A stretch of DNA of 64,000 nt from Neospora caninum Liverpool (lineage: Eukaryota; Apicomplexa; Conoidasida; Eucoccidiorida; Sarcocystidae): positions 2,945,920 to 3,009,919 of the forward strand of contig NC_018395.1 in NCBI RefSeq assembly GCF_000208865.1. Direction: 5' to 3'. Under the pieces are notes generated by a model that saw only the letters and a program-made list of their open reading frames with translations, had not been told where the DNA came from and made no database searches. Shown here piece after piece: positions 34,336-46,621 of the stretch. Position 1 is the stretch's first letter; the number at the start of each line of letters is the position of its first letter. The translations under genes were made by a program, and so were the position numbers.

Positions 34336-37300
34336 GTATAAATAGACATATATGCATATGAATGTGGAGTTATTTGTAAACAGCCAGGTATGTGTGTGTA
34401 TGAACATGTGACGTTTGCGTGGTGTGGTTTGTTACGCGTGTGGAGGGATTCACCAAGAAACGTCTGTTTCGACACAAGACGTTTAACTTGTCGAGCATGT
34501 GGAACTGCAGAAAGCGTAAAAATCGTTGGCGATCAGCTAGAGCAAATTGTATCTCGACCGTGTGACTCTGGTGTATCCGGTGGCCGCGCTAAAGCTCAGA
34601 TCTGCAACGGAACGGAACTGACAAGCATGCGTCGTTTGGCCGCCCGAAGTAGCTCTGGAACTTGAAAAGGAGGTCTCTTATCTCGCCACTCTCCGCGACA
34701 GTTGCCTCAGGATACAGCAACTCTTCCTGTTTCACGTTTTCCATCTTCGCCTTTTGCGTCTCTGATTCGCTTTCTGTTTCGCCTCCGGTGTCGCCCTCGT
34801 TGCTTCGCGTGCACTGTGTCTATACACTGTGTTCAGATGGAAGATCTCAAACGTTTTCTGTTTCTCCTCTCCACAAAGAGAGGCTGTGCTCTCTAGAGTC
34901 GCAGGCGAGGTGCCCCCTCATGACCTCGTCCTGTTTCTATGGGGCGTGTGCGTGATACGTGCTTGACTGAAGAATTTATCTGCTTGTCTTGCGTTCTCGT
35001 TCACAAGCATCTGTGTGTTCGAAAGGCAACTACACCCCGATCGCATTCCCTTTCGTGATTTCTACCGTTTCCCGTCCCTACACGTCCGACATAAGGACTC
35101 TGGTGGGAGTTTGCGAACGTTCCGAGCAAGGGAGAACCTTTGAAGGGAGTGTCGCTGACAAGAATCATCGCTGCTCTTGAGAAAACTGATCTGTCAGTAG
35201 ACTTCTCTCTCTGGCAGTGACTGAAGGCACGGCCAGAGTATCCCAGCCTGAGGCAACCACGCAGCGTGTGCGGAACGAAAGATCTCTTTGTTTGCCTGCG
35301 TTTTCTTCCGCCTCCGAAGAAGAGAAGTGGAAAACAGTGTTTGTTGCGTGGTCCCACAGTGGCGGAAAAGACGAAGATCCGCCCCACGTGGGGCACCTCC
35401 GCGGCGGCCAGAGCGGCCAAGCAAATCGAGAAGTCGAGAGCCGGTCAACCCAAGCCCGCAACACGAGAGAAAGAGACGCCTCCTGCGCCTCGCATTCCAC
35501 GTTGGGCCGGCGCGTGCTGAAACCAGAAAGCAAGGCGACAGTTTCCGTTGCATTTCCTCTGGGGGCGGTTCACCTCTGTTGCGGAGCGCCATGGAAGAGC
35601 CAAACGGGACATTGTTGGCAGAGCGCGGAACCCATACGCACGCGTTCCCGAAAAAAGTACCCGAAAAGAATGCCGATTTGCTTTCCCATTTGTCGATTGT
35701 CGAGACTCCTTTCGCGCTCCCGCTAGCAGCTTCTCGTCGCTCTTGATCTAGATGCTTCCAGCGTAGCACGAGACGTGCGAAAAGGCAGAACTGAATGGAA
35801 CGTTTGACGAGGCACAGCTCATCCGCCCGGCCTTCACAATGCGTTCGAGGTCTAGAGAGACGACAACTACGTCTAACGAGTGATAACAGCACTACAACGT
35901 TAGTTGTAAACTCTATGTTCTTATAGCAGGCTGTGCACAGAGGATACGGGAACTTCTCTTATCAGTCTATATTGGGGGGACTCGTTTTTCCCAGAACTGA
36001 CGGGATCCCTTATTTCCCAGTACCATTCGTGGATTTAACCGGAACGTTTGACAGTTCGTTGCTCGCTGGATTTCGCAGAATGCTCCAAATGGAGGTATAC
36101 TTAGTTGACTACCGCTTGGAGTCTGCTTTAGTTTTAGATCTACTTACTATAGCCACTACCTTCCTCGGATACTCAAGCTGGCAAATTCGTTTTCGGGGCT
36201 CTCCCCTGCTCACCGCGCTTTGCCATGGGCTCTTCGCTCGTAGGTCTGGGACACGTTTCTCCTGTTCTCTGATTGACAAATAAAGATCGGAGCTGCGCGC
36301 ATCTCATGGCGCCAAGGAGCGTCTTTCCGGAAACCGAAAGCGTTCGTTTAAGGGAAGGAAGTCAACATGGAAGGCGAAAAATTCTGCAGGCTGAATCGGC
36401 TCGAAGGTCCCATATGGCGACGGAGGCCTACCATAGGTAATGCACATCGATGACACTGGGGCAAATTTCCTACACACTTGCGATGTGCTTTTGTTGTGGA
36501 ACGAGGCGCGATGACCAACCGGAGAAAAACCCCGTGGAAACACGTTTGCCGCCTGTTTCGCCAGAGCAGCGCATTTTCGTGACTCGACACGCGAGCAAAC
36601 CACGATTCCCTCAAATATTGATTTCTACAAACAGCCTTTGTCCGGGGAGTATATGCGACTTGGACTTCTGGTTTAGGTCTAGGTGGGTTTGACTCCCGGA
36701 TCGAAGTTCTCTGTAGTTTGTGGAAAGCTAGGAATCCCATTGTATACTGTGTAACGGGGAGTCTAGCGTTAGTTGTTATCTAGTCGGTATGGCACACCCT
36801 GAGTACGTATGGAAAAGGAAGGGTTAACTGCTATTTAAACCGAACAGTTTCCGAGTGGACGAAACCCCTGACAAAAAACATCGCTTTTGCCCGGGACACC
36901 AAGAAGGAAAGAATCCCTTTCTGTGTCGAATCTCCGACACACAAGGTTGCTGCCAAAGTGTGCTGGGGAAACGGAAAAAGCTCGACCTCCTCGTTAAGGC
37001 TAGAAATTCCACGAAGCAGTTTATGAAGGCGAGTGTCGCCATGTCGCTTTCTCACCGCCTACACAAATGTATTTGCATATGTATAGAGAAATGGATAGAC
37101 ATGCCGCGGAAGCGTTACGCGAGTCATCCAGAAGCTGCGCTGCACAAAAAGGCGTATCGAGGTCTCGCGGGGGCTGCTCCGGTTTTTGCAGGAGAGTCGA
37201 AAGACGTGTTCTACTGTTGTGTCTGAAACGACGTCCTCCACGAGAGGGTTCGTCTTCGTGATGTGGACAACGTCCAGTTGGGGGCGAGGATTTGGAAATA

Positions 37301-37533
37301 GCTATAGCCATTTACTTTGACTCACGATACACTGAACGCATCTGTGGGGGCACCACGCGAAGGGGCGGAAATATCTAAACAGATCAGTGCACAAAAAACG
37401 AGCGTTTTCCGCACAGTCCTATACGTTTGGTCCAGGGCGTTTCCTTCCGTGTACTCTCAGTTGTTCATTTGGTCCTCCCCGCTTTTCTCTGAACTCCTTT
37501 CTGCCGTCTCCCTGCTGTGTCATGCGTCCACAG
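32739..37533. other. Long intergenic region, RFC3 / WD-repeat gene
   Basis: These 4.8 kb separate the 5' end of RFC3 (-) from the first recognised exon of the WD-repeat gene (+). They should hold the RFC3 promoter and the missing 5' exon or exons and promoter of the WD gene. A (TC)n(TA)n tract lies at 34299-34335. Around 35840-36800 the sequence loses the CT-rich bias of its surroundings and is more AT-balanced. Open frames are short, and none has a recognisable domain. Confidence 0.4.
34299..34335. repeat. (TC)n(TA)n compound microsatellite
   Basis: About nine TC units run directly into about nine TA units in intergenic DNA. Confidence 0.95.
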
Positions 37534-40500
37534 ATACCTCGGGGCGCCTCGCTTCCTTTGCCCTGTGCCCGTTCCCGTCTGCAGCCAAGAGCCCGCGGCC
37601 TCTTTCCTCTTCGTTGTCTTGTCCTGTCGTTCGTCCTGTCTCTCCTCCCTCTCTCCGACCGCTTACTTCCTCCTCCCGTCCACGTTTTGCTCGTCCTTCT
37701 TGTCTGCCTGGTCGACGAAGGCCGAGAGTTTGCTCTGGCGCGGTTCAGCCGCCGTTCCCGCCGGGACGAAACGGCGCTTTTAAGGGAAGAAAAGGGCGAA
37801 GGAAAAAGGAAACCACGAAGGCGCAGAGGGAGACTTTCTGTCGAGCGATTGCAGTCTCGGAAGACGGGAAGGTCCTCGCGCTCGGGAACAGACGCGGCCA
37901 CGTCTGCATTCTTTTCCTCTCAGAAAACAGGTGAGGCTCGCCTTTCCGCCGAGCCTCACCTCTCCCCTCTTTTCCCTCTTTCTGTTTTCCCTTCCAACGG
38001 GTTTTCCGTAGAGACACAACCCAGAGTTTCCTCACAGCCAAACAGTTTGTCTCGAATCAACGCCCTCTTCCTCCTCTCGCCTCTAGAAGAAGCAAACAAA
38101 GCTAGCCCTCTGGTGATCGGCGGTCCCCCGTTGTGGGTTCGAAAAGCTAAACCGCCAGGAAACGAAACACGCATTTACGCAGAAACCGAAAACTGCAGGG
38201 GATCACACGCACCGGGCGATCGCGGCGTTTGCTATTTATACGTCTTTCTATCTTTCACCCCACCACACATAGATTTTCCATAATCTCTGGATATCGTAAC
38301 ACATATTGAGAGTTCACACATACGTCGATGTTACCGGGCCAACGCGCCGGAAATGCCGACTTTTTGTGTTGCTGATCGCGACGGTGTGTCAGTTGGGGAC
38401 GCCCCGTGCGTCTGTCCTTCCGAAATCGCGACGCCACAGAATCCGCTGTCTTCCGCAGGACAGGGAAGAGGCTGCAGCCCACGAACGCCTCGAGGTTCTG
38501 TTCACCTGTTGGCGATGTCCCACTGTCTGCCAGGTACCGCCTGCTCTTCCATCCTGGTCTCGGTCCTGTTTGCTCACTGGCACTTCTTTCGTCCGAGCCG
38601 CGTCGCTCGCTTCGGCGCGACTCTGGCTGTCCTTCTCTCTTGGGTGTCTTGGGAGATCCTTACCCGACAAGCAGTCTCTCGGCGTCTTCGCTTTCCGCCC
38701 CAAGAGACGACTGCGCGTTCCACCGACGTGCGGCGTGGCGGCGTCCCTGGAGCGCGGCTTCGGCCCCGCTTTCTCCATCAAACCCGGCCTCTCGCATCCC
38801 CGCCCCACATTCGTTGTCCGGTGTCCCACCCTCGTTCCCGCGATTTCATGGAACAGGCACTTCTGTCCGTTCCGCCTCATCTTCGCGGTGCGTCGATCCG
38901 TGGCGTCTAGCCATAGGCAGAAGGGATCGTGTCGCGGCAGCGCGCACAGCATATGAAGAACAGACACGTCAAAGAGCCCCCGCGGAATCTGCCTCCGGCT
39001 TTCTGCCGATGGCAACCGCATTCGCCCTCCACTGCTCAAAGTGCAGAGACCCAGTCGCGTCTTCGGTTCACCGAGTGCGCGACGACTCCTCGCCGCTTCC
39101 CTTTCGGTATCGGCCAGCCTCCCCCAGGTTAGCATAGCTCCGCTGATTTTCTCTCAGCCACCGAACCGCTCTGGAGGGCCTTCCGGATGAGGGAAGGGAC
39201 TTGACCACTCCCAGGGAGGACATTCCAGAGAGCCCCGTGCTGTTCCGAGGCCTGTCCCTGTCTCTCGCTCGGGTGTATCTCCGTTCGGCGCCTCAAAGCA
39301 CCTACACTCCCCCCTCCACATCATGTCTCCTGTCTCTCTTAGGCGACGCTCCTGTCCCTGCGGGCCCGTCCCCGTGGCCTGTGGAACCCACAACGAGGAG
39401 ACAGCATGGCGGCGCGGCGCGGTGCTCGCCACAAAAGACAGAGGCTCGAGACCAATTCTGGCCCTTGCCTCTGGACGGTCGGTTCAACTCTTTGATTTGA
39501 AAACGATGGGAAGACTGTTTGTCGACGCGCGGCGACACAGAATGCCCGTTTCACAGGTGTCGCCGCTGAAGCGGAGAAGGTGGGCACGCGAAGACGGACA
39601 CGAGCGAGGGAAAGAGAGGGAACAGAGGGGAGTGCAGATTCGCACGCAAGGACGAGAGAGGCCGAGGGAATCTCGTGGCACAATCTCGGCGTAGGGCAGA
39701 GAGAGAAGCGGACCGAAATTTCGGGAGGAAACCGCTGTTCGCCTACAGCTGATGGGTACCCTTACCATGTATCGCGGGGTGCCGCACAGGTGAGACGAAG
39801 CGAAAACGCGGATGTTCAAAAGACCGAGATGCCACGGCCGTGAGTTTTGCGTCTCCTGCTTTCTCCTGCTTCAGGACCTTCGCCTCGCTTTCCCCAGATC
39901 TTCTTCTCGTGTGGACGTATTCCTTGCTCGAGGAGATTCAAGTCGTTTTCTCGCTGCACGCCACGGCTCCTTCGCTTTTCTCACAGATCTGCCCCCTTGC
40001 CTCTTCCTCCACTCCCGACGCGTTTGTGCTTCTTCAAAAGGACGGCTGCATAACGATCTGGGCCTCGAGCCTAAGAGGGACAGGCAGAGACCCCTGGGAC
40101 CGCCCAGTCGCCTCTGCCTCGCCTCCGTCTCCGCGTGTGTCGCCACCGAAGGGACAGGCGAGAAGCACGGCGGCCGACGCTGTGTCGAAGCACGAGGGCG
40201 AGAAGGCGACCAGAGAAGCTCCGCAGCGTCCAACGTTTTTTCGGCCTGTTGCTCGATGGTCAACTCCGCCTCTCCAGGCCCTGTCGTGTTTTTCGCCTCG
40301 GGGCCGTTTGGGCCACGAACCCGATGCGTTCCTGCCGGAACGCGTTCACTTTTCGGGGTGAGAAAAGCCTCAAAGACAAGATGAACCGTCGTCGGGCACC
40401 CTGAACACTGGCGAACGAGCCGGTTGACGACAGGTCAAGGCCCGTGTGTTCCGCAAGACACACTGGGGCGTGCTCGCCACACCGAGATCTCGGGACGAAA

Positions 40501-43114
40501 CCCCACACAGAACGAGTGATGTGTCTAGGCACCTGCGTTTCGGGTCTTCACTAGTCTTCTTCGCATGCATCGCCAGAACTTCCTGCTGCTCTGTCTGCTT
40601 ACCTGCGTTTTCTCCGACCTCCTTCCCAGGGTCGTTGTGGCGCACCAAAGACTCGTCGCGATGGGCGTCTGTCTCCGAACCCACAAGGGGGTTATCTACG
40701 CATTTCCCTTCTCTTGTCCCTCCCGCGGGCCTCCTCGGTCGACACCTTTTTCTTTCCAAGAGGACCAGCCTTCCGTTCCTCCTCCTCTTCCTCTAAGGTT
40801 ACGCACACTTCTCTCTGCATCTCTCGTTCGAGGTCGAGGCGCCCGCCTTCTTCTCCCAGACGCGTCCTCGTTTTCCCCTGCGTCGTCGCCGCTGTACTCT
40901 TCGTCTACATGCAGCGGGTCTTCTCGCTCCTCCCCCGTCCCTGTCTCCGTCCAGAAAGAGAGAACTGCCGGGGAAAGGGCGTCACGTTCCTGCTCTCCTC
41001 TCAAGAGCAGCAAGGCCGGGCGCGGGGGGATGCCCGTCACCGAGAATTTGAAAACGAAAACGGGTTCTCGTGCCAGAAATGGAGGTGCTTCCGGCCTTGG
41101 TACCTGCGGGAGCAGTCGCTGGGTCTCGGAGACGACGAACGGAAAAGCGTCGACCGGGGGGAAGAAACTTGCCCCCCCGATCGTCGCAGAAACGTCGTCG
41201 CCTATTCTGCAGGCGAAGCCGCTTGTCTTGGTGGACGAACAGGAAGAGGATCCACACGGAGACGCAGGACAGGAACAAAGACGCACAAGAGAACGCAGGG
41301 GGCTAGGACTGATTCTGGAAGAAGGCGCCTTCGTGGTGGTCGACTTGGCGACGCTCGGAGAACGCCTCCGATTAGAGGAGGCAGGCCGCGCATTTGTTCA
41401 GGTGGAGACGGACCACAGAAACAAGTAAGACAAGGCGGGAGAGGAGAAGGAAACGGGGAAGAGCTAGAAAAAAGGGAAGCAGGTATCCTGAGACATCGAT
41501 GACGCGCAGTCAGGAACTGACTAAACAGCCACCGTCGTCACGCGCCCCCAGCCGAGAATAGGTATCTTTTTGCCGCGCCTTCGCGTCCAGTTTTTTCTGT
41601 GAGTTTCTGTGGCTTCGAAATGTCTGAAAAGAAAACAGCCGGAGAGATTTCGCTCTCTTTCTTCGGCGGAACGCTTCCTGTCCCGCTGAAGTGGCCTGTC
41701 GCTTTCTATCCGTCTTGTGTTTCCCAGGTTCCTTTTTCTCCTCCTGTCTGACGGGTGCACAATGATGTTCGATTTCTTCGAGTCTCTGAGGCTCTCTGAG
41801 CGCCACAGGCAAGCAGGAGTGCTGAGGGGTGGTTGCCTCTCCCTGCTGTACCCCGTGCTTCCTTCTTGCCCCCCATCACTTACCCTCCCGGCGTGCCTCC
41901 AAGCGGTCGTCGGCGCCGACGCAGTGAGAGCAAACAACGGAAAGTTGGAGCCCTCAATATGTACACAAAGCGTCACATGTCCCCATCACGCCCATATCGC
42001 TCCCGGTTGCGCGCGGGAAGGAGGGACTGCGAGACGGTTTTCTCCGTTTCCGCCGCGAGAACCGTCTCTGCGCATGTCATGCCCAAGAAGTGCCAGGGAG
42101 TACGGCAGCACCACGGCACTGCTCGGGGTGAACAGCGCCTGCAAACGCCACCAGGCAAAGAGGCGCAGCGACGCCTATTCTTGCGTGTGTAGTGCATGCT
42201 GTCCGGAGTCGGAGTTGCCGGGTTACTCGGCCGAGTGGCGAGAACAGAGAACCCGCGGAACGAAGGCAGAGTCACGGAAGAGGGGGGAGGAGAAACCCAC
42301 ACACGAGCTATCACGCGCAGAGAAGAAAGGCACACCGTTGACAGCGGCCACGGAACTCTCTGGCCTTGATGATCTGACGTGGGATCACGGAGATATGTTT
42401 TCTTCGACGGTGCCCAGCAAAGCACCCCGCGGAAACCTGTATCGGCGGACAGAACATTCGCCAAGGTACCTGTTGAGCCCTCCCGTGAATAACCACACAC
42501 CGCGAGAGGATGTCGGTGAAGACTCCGACGCAACACAGAGGCTCGATCTCTTGTCTCCCGAGTTTCGTCTTCCTGGAAGGGTGACTTCCGCACACGCAGA
42601 ATGCGCAGTGGACTCGGAGAGCCGATGGACCGGTGTCCGTTCTGCTCGCAGTGTAAGACGAGGACCAGAACACGTGGGGTCTGGAAGAATCTACCCTCGT
42701 GGAGAATCCCTGGCACATGCTTTGCCTCCCCCTCCCCCCCCTCCGTGTGTGTCATGTCTCTTATTTCCCTCGGGCGCTCTCCCTGGAAGGGCGCCCGACT
42801 TATCCTTTGGTTCCTCTTCTCCTTCTTGTTCCCCGGTGTCATCGGTGCTTTCGGATTTTTTGTCCCCTGCGACACTCTCTGCGCGAGAATTCCGGAATCC
42901 GGCGCCGCAAAGCGCCCGATCCAGTAGCGTCTCAGACAGCCTTTCTGGTCTGTACGGAGACGCAAGCCCTGGGAGAGGAGACGGTCTTTCTTCTCCTGGA
43001 GAAGATGCTGAAGCAACTACAGCAGTGCCTATGGTGTTCTCTTCTCCAGGCTGTTCCCCCCCGTGGAGCCCCGCAGGCGCGCAGGCGAGAAATAACGTTC
43101 CGGTCGGTAGTTGA
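37534..43114 (+). CDS. WD-repeat-like beta-propeller protein, 5' end undetermined
   Basis: Mapped exons: about 37534-37930, 38459-39127, 39343-39579, 39875-40357, 40630-41424, 41728-43114 (TAG). All five introns are phase 2 and every join keeps frame. WD/propeller-like blades include FCRAIAVSEDGKVLALGNRRG with HVCILFL, RPILALASGRSVQLFDLKTM, PDLLLVWTYSLLEEIQ, DAFVLLQKDGCITIW, RLVAMGVCLRTHKGVIYAF and FLLLSDGCTMMFDFF. Long Ser/Pro/Arg-rich linkers separate them, and the last ~430 residues are low complexity. The order of the middle blades loosely resembles WDR11, but a family name is not justified. No in-frame ATG occurs in the first mapped exon, so at least one upstream exon is missing; 37534 is just a possible acceptor site. 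WD proteins scaffold complexes in trafficking, ribosome assembly or cilia; no specific role is claimed. Confidence 0.7.
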
Positions 43115-44515
43115 GGGTCATGGGGCGATACTAGGACTTTCTGTTTGTATTCGCGAGACCGGAAGAGTGCTTTTTCATCAACCCTTTCGTCTGGGTTCCT
43201 TATAGTTTCGAGGGTTTGCGGCCGTTTTTTTCGAGAGGTGAGACGGTCCATAAGGTTCTCCACCCTGGCTACTTCCGGTGCGCTGCCTCAAGAATGAGTC
43301 TCAAGCATTCATGACGAAACAGAGACATAGTTTTTAGCAATGGCTGGGACCTGAACGAGGTAGACAAAGCGTCTGCGATGCAGAACACCCTCGGCGCTGG
43401 CTAATTGCTCGAGTCACACAGTGGAAATCCAATACGTTTGTTACTCGGCGAAATCGTGGAACCGCCACTTGGTTGGAAGCGCATAGGTGTTTACGCGACC
43501 AAAGAAATAGGTGTGTGTATCTTCCACCGGAAAAACCACAAACGAACGTATTTCTAGGGCCCACCCGACGGGTGACTATCCTTTTCTTTTTTTTAGAAAG
43601 CCCCAGGGCGGTGTGCCAGGAGCGAGGCACTCTTAGCATTCTCAGAAACACGTCGACAACAGGAAGGCTAGCGATGCAGAGCTTCAAATGAATGAAAGTT
43701 GAGAACTATGATGCCCCCCTTCTGGATTTTCAGTTTGGAATCTGCGGTCTTGGCACAACTTTGGTCGCGTGGCTAGATGCTGCCTGTAAGCGAGGTCCGT
43801 TAAGGCGCCCTTTTGACGAGGAGGGTAGGCACAGCGAATGCGTTCTTTGAATGCCGCTTACTAGTACAGAATGTATGAAGGAACTCATTTGCTCTCCTTC
43901 TCGAACGGAAATGCGTCTCCTGTCTATACCACAGGAAGGCTTTGTTGGCTGCGGCCAGACCTGAGAGTGTGTTCCCCTCGGAGGCACCGGTTATGCCGGC
44001 GTTCTCTTGCTTTCTCTCCGGCTTCTCTCCTCGTTCTCTGCGAAAAGGCCAAAGAGAAGCGAAACGTTTTTGGAGTTGCGTCGAAGAGACTCTGGAAAAG
44101 AGGGAAAGCGAGCAAGCGAATGTCTTCTGTGTGCATGCGCTTTCTCTGCTGATCCAAGAAAACGCTGGACGCCTCGAACCTCGCGCGTCTTTACCCTCCT
44201 TCCGGGCAGTGCGCGACTTTTTCCCGCGCGGGAACAAGCGCGTTAATCCCAGAGATTCCCGGGAACTTTGTACGCCTGCTTTGTTTTCTCCATTGCGGAA
44301 CACGAGACGACGCGTTAAAGAGAATCTAGACGGCCGAACCCTGAAAGGCTCGTCATTACGCCGGTACTCGCGACCTGGTGGCGGCGTTAGCCAGTGCCTC
44401 TCTTCTATCCACACGAAAAGGACGGGCTATCCAGCGGCGCACGCCTCTGCTCCTAGTTGCAACTGTGCGTCGTTTTGTTCAGTCTTTCTCCCGTGTGCGT
44501 CTGTTTTGTGCGAAA
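43115..44515. other. Intergenic region, WD gene / SWIB gene
   Basis: These 1.4 kb lie between two genes on the same strand. They should contain the WD gene 3' UTR and the promoter and leader of the SWIB gene. No motif-bearing open frame, repeat or RNA gene was seen. Confidence 0.45.
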
Positions 44516-46621
44516 ATGGTATTTCTTCCGCGCCTACTCGCTGACTTGTCCTTTCCTTTCCGGCGCACCGGGCTCGGAGCTCCCGCGTGTCTTCGCGTTC
44601 CGACTCGCGAGGCTTTCTGCCAAGCCGACCACGTGGGGCCGGCGTTTCGAGCTCGTTTTTCTGCGGGTAAAGAGGGCCATGCGTCCACCTCGGCCGGGAA
44701 AGACCTCGGATCGAAGGCTCTCGCGTTCTGTCGCGAATCGGCGCCCTGGAACTTCGCAAGAAACCGCGGCTTGCTCGGCTCGGGGTCGGCAGGGAACGGC
44801 CTCTCTCGGCTCGTGACTGGCCGGGCGACCGGAGCTGTGGCGAAGGCGCTCTCCTGCCTGCACCAGCAACCTCGTCACTTCACAGGTCCACACGGCACGC
44901 ATTCTGGAGCTCCGAGCGACAAACCGAACGAGGCGGGAAAGAAACGCGGACCCACTGGCCTGCAGCGCCCGTGCGACTTGACGGGCCCTCTCGCCACGTT
45001 CATGGGGAAGACAGAAGCCTCCAGAGTCGAGGTCGTCAAGCACATGTAGGGAGAGGAGAAGGCGCTGAAGAACCGCCCCGCGAAACCAGGCAGAAACACT
45101 TCTCCTTTTGCACCTGGCAGTCGCGAATACACACAAGCCGACAACTATCGATAGCTCCGACTCGAACGTACACACGTACACATCCTCCCGTGACTTTCTC
45201 CAAGGAACCACACGCGCCGTTTTCTAAATCCGAACGAGGGAAACACGTAATGGTGGAGCGCTGCGTCTATACTTAGTTCCCTCACCTTTTTCATGCCGCC
45301 GCGGGTCTCCAGAGAGTGCACCCTACACACTGCTTGTCGGTGTATGTACGGTTCAGTGCCGGTGTGTCTCAGAGGGATTTCCTTCATCTTGCAAAATCCT
45401 GTACCTCTACAATCGTAATCACACCCTCTCCAAACTTTCAGAGACAGCTGTCCTGACACTTGGTTGTACTGCGTGCTAGAGGCTTCCAGAGAGTCCTCAC
45501 GTGAGTCAGTCGATGTTCCCGTGTGTCCTTTCGCCCATTTCAGTTGGGACTACATCAAGCGACACAACCTCCAGAGCCCCGAAAACAAGGTACGCGACTC
45601 GTCTCTGCCGCAGAAAGTGAAACATGCGTCGTCTACAGTGGGCGGTGTACCTATCTTTGGCGCGGCTCCGATGCGCCGCTGCATCAACTAGGGATCTGTG
45701 CCGAAATTCGGAGAAACTGCGGATGCATGCAGCGCATAGGGCGTAGTGACTCATGTGCAGTTTGCGTACATCCTTAAATATGTATCCAGCTCGTCGTAGG
45801 AACAGACTGGAAACGGTTAAGGGGCCGGGCAGCAAGGGAATGTTCCCGGATGTTTGCACGCTGCGCTGTCGCTCTTGTTTTTCAAGGACAGAGTGAAACT
45901 CTGAAGTTTCATCCAATCTGTATACATTTACTCACGTTTTCGTATGTGCGTGATATGGACTATTTTACAGTTGGAGGAACGCGCCTCCCGCTTTCATTCG
46001 TACCTCACATGTTGACGCCCCGTGCCTCTGTGAGGCCTGTTAGGACTTACGTTCTCGTTCTCATCGCGCCTCAGCTTTTTTCCAGCGGGCTCTTGCCACT
46101 GCACTTGTTGTTTTTCCCATCTTTTCTATCAAGTGTTTGCTGGTGAGAACCGTCGGGCAACGAGACAGTTGGCTGTTTTATTCTTGTCCTGTTTCGGTCT
46201 CAGAGGATGATCAACGCTGACAGCACCCTCCGGCCGCTGTTTCAAAAAGACCAGGTGAGCGCGTTTCCAGGGAAAACCTGGCTTCTCGCAGGCTTTCCAG
46301 GTTTCAGACGTGCATGCCCCAGGACATGTGCTTGTGGCGCGACGAAGGCGCGAGCTCCCAACGGCTTCAGACAGGACGTTCCTTTTCGGTCTAAGACAGT
46401 GCTTTGTGCCTCTTGCGTCGAGCGACGCTTCCTGTTTGAGAGTCGGCGTGTCGGCGGAACAGCTGGACGGTTCGACGTTTTGTGAACCACGCTGTGTGTG
46501 TCTGTGGTCAAATGTTTTAACCGTGTCTTTCCCTGTCTCCGTTCACCAGGTTTCGATGTTCGAGCTCAACAAACTGGTCTCCAAGTTCGTGCAGAGTCGG
46601 CCGTCGCCGCCGAAGCCCTGA
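44516..46621 (+). CDS. Small SWIB/MDM2-domain protein with basic N-terminal extension, four exons
   Basis: Exons: 44516-45045, 45544-45589, 46204-46254, 46550-46621; 232 residues, phases matched. The C-terminal ~80 residues rebuild a complete SWIB domain across four exons: LTGPLATFMGKTEASRVEVV, then HIWDYIKRHNLQSPENK, RMINADSTLRPLFQKDQ, and VSMFELNKLVSKFV. The first ~150 residues are Arg/Ala/Ser-rich and poor in acidic residues, beginning MVFLPRLLADLSFPFRR, which resembles a mitochondrial presequence. Stand-alone SWIB proteins of this size occur in plants, algae and chlamydiae and have been linked to chromatin or organelle nucleoids; in larger proteins SWIB is part of SWI/SNF BAF60. An organelle location is inferred only. 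The ATG at 44516 has AAA before it, and no in-frame ATG lies upstream in the exon. Confidence 0.93.

Noticed and set aside
37534..43114. Naming the WD-repeat gene WDR11 or WDR75
   Set aside because: Some blades resemble WDR11 and others WDR75, but the similarity is of the generic WD type; an HMM or structure search would be needed.
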